Assembly (NCBI GenBank): GCA_032353305.1
Contig: JAUCNG010381925.1
Span: forward strand, 1-11,095
Length of the DNA stretch: 11,095 nucleotides
Source: Cephalothrix spiralis
Lineage: Eukaryota > Nemertea > Palaeonemertea > Archinemertea > Cephalotrichidae
Reading direction: 5' to 3'
The position numbers and the translations under genes were made by a program. Each line of letters starts with the position of its first letter. Within the stretch, counting starts at the first letter, position 1. Below the pieces are notes generated by a model that had not been told where the DNA came from, ran no database searches, and saw nothing but the letters and a program-made list of their open reading frames with translations. Positions 7,389 through 11,095 of this stretch are shown here, one piece after another.

Positions 7389-7615
7389 ATGTTGTATATA
7401 ACAATTACTTCCGATTAATTTGATCAAAGCAATTTTGAACTTCTGTCGAACTAATGTAATAAAAAGCTGTTGTTTGTATGACTTGTATTTTTGAAATAAA
7501 ATAATATTTTTTTCACCATAAATACAAACAATTGCTTCTATCATGCAAACATTTTGAATAGAAATTACTAAAGGAAGAAAATGAATATAAACAGTTATAA
7601 CTTCAAACATCTTAC
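7389..7615 (-). other. Start of CZIB intron 4 (minus strand), no gene
   Basis: AT-rich sequence after the GTAAGA donor at 7610-7615. I looked for the next CZIB exon here on the minus strand and found none. A long open frame spans 7356-7652, but it is only exon 4 reading on into this intron. Confidence 0.5.
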
Positions 7616-7697
7616 CGATAGAGTTTTCTCTATGACATAGCTTGCATTTCAAAACGAGGCTAGCACTACCTCTACCACCTTTTAAAGGTGAAGATTC
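7616..7697 (-). CDS. CZIB: CZIB exon 4, second CxxC
   Basis: 82 bases: 27 codons plus one. The acceptor is GTTATTTCAG and the donor GTAAGA. It encodes ESSPLKGGRGSASLVL followed by KCKLCHRENSI and ends with a lone G (phase 1). It holds the family signature LKGGRGSAS and the second CxxC pair. Confidence 0.92.
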
Positions 7698-10355
7698 CTG
7701 AAATAACGCATAAAAACCGAATTAAAGAGCAAAAAATGTTACGAGTGCCCACAAAAATATGAGAATTAAAGAAGTATCCATACATAATCAGCCCGCGTAT
7801 AAACAGTGCTAGATTTCTAGCTTAGTTTTAAGTTCAATGATCACAAAATTAAATCATTAAGATATGAACGTGCAGCATACATGTAGGTTATCATCTAACT
7901 TTAAAGTAACCTTAAAATGTAGCATTTTCGTACAAATTAATGTAGGTTCATAGAAAATATACATACAGCCAATGTGATGTAAACAAACTCTGGAGTTTCT
8001 TCACCACAATGCAAGCATTTCAGCTGGAAAAGACAATTAAAATATTAATATAAATTTTTTTCAATTCCGTCGGCAGCAGATTCTTTTAGATTAAAGCAGC
8101 ATTTCGATTTAGCGAAAGCCGCCATTTAAAATGTGTCAAAATTGATGCAAAACCTCGTTCCCGAGTATTAATTACCAGAAATGCTGCTTTAGTGTCTGAA
8201 AATTACATCGATTGATGTCTGACAAGACTGTCGGCGGTGGGAAATTTTAATTTTTCGAAAAATGGTTATTTGATATTTATTTTAATATACGTATAATCTC
8301 AATCAGACATTTTATAACTCACTTCAGGATTCTAAGAATTTAAATCCTAGTCCTGAACAAAATACAGGTATATCAATATTATGGCGTACCAAGGGTCTAT
8401 ACATGTATATCCTCATTAATCCAATAAAGTTTATATATAAGGGTCTATTATCCAGAGGGCCCGGAACCCATGCAATAGCCCCAATCCTCACTATGGTTAG
8501 ATATTGGAATGTGTATAATCTAGATTCAATGAAAAACAAATAAATGGACACTTAGTTTTAATGGGACTGGAATAGTCAATCACAGCAGGTTGATTTTTCA
8601 CAATTTCTTCAATGCTTTTTGAATCCTCAGCAACATTATATGATAGATTATCATAGATAGATCTGAGAGATAGATTAGGTGAAAATTACTATTTATACAA
8701 TTATTTCAGAACTTATTTTGAGATCTATTCTTTATAATCTAGACCATTTCGAAAATGTTATTCCATGATTCAGAAACAAATATTTAATTCTACAAATTGA
8801 AATTTTTAGATAGGCTGGACCACAAACCTTTAAATACCATCGGAAATCTTCTCCATCTGGGTAAAGATTTGTAATATTATCAAGATCAGCCTTTAATTCC
8901 AATCCAATTTTCTAAAATAAAAAAGACTGCAATGTGTAAACATTCTTATAAGATAGAATTATTTTGTAGGTTAGTTGAATGGCTTTATGGGTACCTTTTA
9001 TGCACAACGATAGTTAATGAACCTACAAGTGTGGCCATGAGCACAGTTTTGGATATAACTCTCCAGGGAATAAGCATACAAAATCAATTAAAAAGACTTT
9101 TAAAAGACCTGTATGTGCACGGAGATAGCATGAAAATTTTAAAATATTTTTTTATTGCATATAATGAATTTTTGTGTAAAAATCATGTGCCTACATGTTG
9201 AGGAAGTCCCGAAAAAAACAGTTTGTTTTCTTCCTTTCATACAGCAGGTGCATGGGATGATTGAAATTGCAAAATGTCAATTTTAAGGCACTCGGGAATT
9301 CATCAGTTTTGTTGGATTCAAATTTAAATAGCTCTCAGACGGATCATCTTGAAACTTCAGAGGTATCTTCCTTATAAGATTATCTAAAACTAAAGTTTTT
9401 TGTTTTGTGATAAAAAAAAATTCTTCTTCAACCCAAAATTTCTTATTTCTCAAAAATATAAAAGATATCGAGAAAACAAAACTTTCGTTTTACATAATCT
9501 CTGAGGATAATCATTTAAGGAAGATACCTACAAAGTTTCAAGAAGCTCCGATGATCCATCTGAGAGCTATTTAAATTTAAATTTGAATGCAACAAAACTG
9601 ATAAGTTCCCTAAAATTGATATTTTGCAATTTCAATCATCCCACCTGCTGTATGAAAGGAAGAAGAAAAAAATATTTTTTAGGGACTTCATCAACATGTA
9701 AGCACAAGATTTTTACACGAAGATGATCCTATTAACTAAAGGAATCATTATATGCAATAAAAAAATATTACAAAATTTCCATGCTATCTCCGTGCACATA
9801 GGCCTACCTTAGGAAGGGGTCTCTTTTCCAGACACTATGTTTTAACATTCCAGCATCGGAAAGTGATCCATATAGTGTCAGGGAATGTTCCAACATCTGA
9901 TTTTCAATATATTGAAATCAACATTGACACATGCTTTATAATCAGTGGCTGTACATCGGTGTTCAGCAAGCACTAAAATTGCGCTTGCGGTGGCAAACAT
10001 TGTACTGGTCTATCGATGCATTTCATTGACTAGTGCATTAGATGATAGTACAAATACAAACAGGTCGTTACCTAATATTTTGAATATATCTAACAGATGC
10101 AGAGATGCCATGTTGTATGTAGGCTACGTGATGTATGTCATGAAACGATACAATACATTTGATTTGTGGTTTGTCATTTGATTTTTACAGTTTTTGAAAA
10201 TTTGGAATGGAATAAACATACTGTCCCACTTCCTGGTGATAAAATGCTAGTTAAAATCTGGTAAAATGTAGTATAATACTTGGCTTGGTCAATGTGAAAC
10301 TGAAAAAGAAAACTCAAAATCAAAGTGAAAGTAAAAACGAATCACTTACCACCAT
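7616..10355 (-). CDS. CZIB: CZIB (C1orf123 / DUF866 CXXC zinc-binding protein), exons 1-4, 3' part missing
   Basis: Four exons join in frame on the minus strand: 10355-10350, 8911-8828, 8023-7967 and 7697-7616. They give 76 residues plus one base. The product aligns without gaps to the first 76 residues of animal CZIB as I remember it (about 160 residues in human), including DNITNLYPDGEDFRWYLK, LKGGRGSAS and KCKLCHRENSI. Two CxxC pairs are present, CLHC and CKLC, the presumed zinc ligands of this small cytosolic protein; its cellular role is not well established. Introns are 1438, 804 and 269 bases, all GT-AG, in phases 0, 0 and 0; exon 4 ends in phase 1. The ATG has a strong context (CAAAATGG). 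The remaining 80 or so residues are not found down to base 1, so the gene continues left of the window or is truncated. No frame damage is visible in the four exons. Confidence 0.9.
7967..8023 (-). CDS. CZIB: CZIB exon 3, first CxxC
   Basis: 57 bases (19 codons), phase 0 at both ends. The acceptor is TCTTTTCCAG and the donor GTATGT. It encodes LKCLHCGEETPEFVYITLA, including the first zinc-binding CxxC pair, at the same length as the human segment. Confidence 0.9.
8092..8191. mobile_element. Short MITE-like inverted repeat in CZIB intron 2
   Basis: TAAAGCAGCATTTC (8092-8105) and GAAATGCTGCTTTA (8178-8191) are perfect 14-base reverse complements around a 72-base core. Both ends carry TA, so a TA target duplication (Tc1/mariner style) with 12-base inverted repeats is possible. 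There is no coding capacity. Similarity may extend further outwards (ATTTTCAGACAC on one side, TTCTTTTAGAT on the other), so the borders are provisional. Confidence 0.5.
8192..8827 (-). other. Rest of CZIB intron 2, no gene
   Basis: AT-rich intron sequence with AAGGGTCTAT at 8390-8399 and again near 8438, and TACATGTA at 8400-8407. The minus-strand open frame at 8324-8551 has no recognisable domain. It may be interspersed repeat of unknown family. Confidence 0.4.
8828..8911 (-). CDS. CZIB: CZIB exon 2
   Basis: 84 bases (28 codons), phase 0 at both ends. The acceptor is TTTTATTTTAG and the donor GTTTGT. It encodes KIGLELKADLDNITNL and then YPDGEDFRWYLK, the most conserved N-terminal block of the DUF866 family. 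Confidence 0.9.
9112..9800. repeat. Large imperfect palindrome (about 300-bp arms) in CZIB intron 1
   Basis: The left arm (about 9112-9408) and right arm (about 9473-9800) are reverse complements with scattered substitutions and small indels, around a spacer of about 65 bases. Matching landmarks: TATGTGCACGGAGATAGCAT at 9112 against ATGCTATCTCCGTGCACATA ending at 9800; CTTCCTTTCATACAGCAGGT against ACCTGCTGTATGAAAGGAAG; and TTTAAATAGCTCTCAGA against TCTGAGAGCTATTTAAA. A transcript would fold into a long hairpin. The left-arm open frame at 8932-9201 has no recognisable domain and I do not treat it as a gene. Origin could be a foldback element or two head-to-head repeat copies; I found no clear target duplication. 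Confidence 0.85.
9801..10349 (-). other. CZIB intron 1, donor-side part, no gene
   Basis: Contains a small inverted pair, GACACTAT (9831-9838) and ATAGTGTC (about 9872-9879), with a near-repeat ACATTCCAGCATC / ATGTTCCAACATC around it. The open frame at 9945-10181 begins with GTG and has no recognisable domain, so it is not called as a gene. Confidence 0.4.
10350..10355 (-). CDS. CZIB: CZIB exon 1, coding part (Met-Val)
   Basis: ATGGTG followed by a consensus donor GTAAGT. The two codons precede exon 2's KIGLELK, giving MVKIGLELK, the expected start of the family (human MGKIALQLK). The 5' UTR extends to higher coordinates. Confidence 0.8.
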
Positions 10356-10416
10356 TTTGAAAAGCCTCAAACCCGAGAGCATCTAACTTTTTTAAAAGAT
10401 TGATATCACTATATAA
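10356..10416 (-). promoter_or_regulatory. Probable 5' UTR and TATA-like element of CZIB
   Basis: On the minus strand TTATATAG (10416-10409) lies 54 bases before the ATG. Transcription would then begin near 10385 and leave a leader of roughly 30 bases ending TTTTCAAA before ATGG. The element is weak and AT-rich sequence makes such words common, so this is a low-confidence call. Confidence 0.3.
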
Positions 10417-10563
10417 GCTAAACTAAATGGATCTATTTAAGCTTAAAAATATATAAATTAAAATACAATATTAATATTTAAACAATATATTTTCATTTGT
10501 ATGTTTATTTTAGCTGATTAGAGACTATTTTATCATCATCATATGGACCCTTCGTATAATAAT

Positions 10564-10572
10564 GCGGAAGTG
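10564..10572 (+). promoter_or_regulatory. ETS/GABP-like site upstream of CZIB
   Basis: GCGGAAGTG fits the ETS-family core CGGAAGT, a common element in promoters of housekeeping genes. It lies about 210 bases upstream of the CZIB start codon. A chance match cannot be excluded. Confidence 0.3.
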
Positions 10573-11095
10573 AGTTTCACGATTTGTCGTTTGTTGGTTT
10601 TTTCATGTTTACCGGTCAAGCTTCGTCGATTACATTGTAAGCAAAATATATTTATAACATACTGAACACAATGCTGTCTAGCACTAGCACTAGCAGTCAC
10701 TGTCAGACTCACTTAGACAGTCAGATGTTATTGCTCAGTCAGCATGGTCAGAATTGTTCTAATTTAATTTGTTCATTCATCCAGATTCATCATGTATAAA
10801 TTATAATCATTAACGTTTAGAATGTTGCCTAAAACTAGCGTGATAAAAAATGGCTAATGAACTGATATTTTGTTGATTACACGGTTGAACGCATTTCATT
10901 TTATATTGTTATATAACTTAGGCCATGAGAAGTCATACTTCACTACTTCAGTTTACCGTCAGGATGAATTTTGGAGGGGCGGCCCATTTCTATTATCTAT
11001 TATCTATTATTTTACCCTAAAATACCAAGTATAATAAATCTTATTATGCCCCAAGGTGCCGAAAAAAAACAAAGGAAATTAAAGACCTCTGCCGA
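10573..11095. other. Upstream flank of CZIB, no gene seen
   Basis: AT-rich sequence without a supportable coding region. It holds a short run of CACTAG units with overlapping GTCAG/GACAG words at about 10680-10740, and three TATTATY units at 10991-11011. The last 60 bases show no recognisable feature. Confidence 0.4.
10991..11011. repeat. Short tandem repeat, TATTATY x3
   Basis: TATTATC at 10991-10997, TATTATC at 10998-11004 and TATTATT at 11005-11011 form a small 7-base tandem repeat. Confidence 0.7.

Noticed and set aside
7356-7652. 98-residue minus-strand open frame beginning MKCKLCHREN
   Set aside because: It is the end of CZIB exon 4 reading past its GTAAGA donor into intron; not a separate protein.
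8932-9201. 89-residue open frame on the plus strand
   Set aside because: It begins about 20 bases from a CZIB acceptor on the other strand, runs into a palindrome arm and has no recognisable domain.
9945-10181. 78-residue open frame on the plus strand
   Set aside because: Starts with GTG, lies in CZIB intron 1, and resembles no family I know.

Overview
This window looks like eukaryotic, animal nuclear DNA, most likely from a mollusc and perhaps a bivalve. It is AT-rich. One gene is split by GT-AG introns, two animal-type genes are recognisable (an SLC22 transporter and CZIB), non-coding stretches are long, and remains of DNA transposons and a LINE are scattered through it. The palindrome TACATGTA recurs, which I associate with bivalve genomes. 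The taxon is inferred from general character, not from a diagnostic sequence.

Layout from left to right. Positions 1-152 look like the end of a hAT-type DNA transposon. It abuts a broken copy (from 155) of the leucine-rich-repeat gene found 6 kb further on. Positions 493-2169 (+) hold an intact single-exon SLC22 transporter. Positions 2349-2622 (-) hold a decayed LINE reverse-transcriptase tail. Positions 2.6-5.0 kb are non-coding, with hairpins and a direct/inverted repeat module. A CRE/CCAAT/TATA cluster at 5015-5082 may be the promoter of the intact single-exon LRR gene at 5671-7119 (+). That gene carries an N-terminal BC-box-like motif. A 217-bp MITE with matching 7-bp flanks follows at 7172-7388.

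The right third holds a gene that no long open frame reveals: CZIB (C1orf123 / DUF866 zinc-binding protein) on the minus strand. Exons at 10350-10355, 8828-8911, 7967-8023 and 7616-7697 join in phase to give the first 76 residues, aligning without gaps to the start of the animal protein as I remember it. The second half of CZIB is not visible. It lies either left of the window, which would nest the LRR gene and possibly the SLC22 gene antisense in one long intron, or nowhere, in which case this copy is truncated. Intron 1 contains a roughly 690-bp imperfect palindrome, and intron 2 a short MITE-like inverted repeat.

No shared pathway links the three genes. The main points of interest are the hidden CZIB gene with its possible antisense nested genes, the LRR gene with its transposon-broken relative, the BC-box suggestion, and the large intronic palindrome. 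I saw no RNA gene, CRISPR array or clearly new system.
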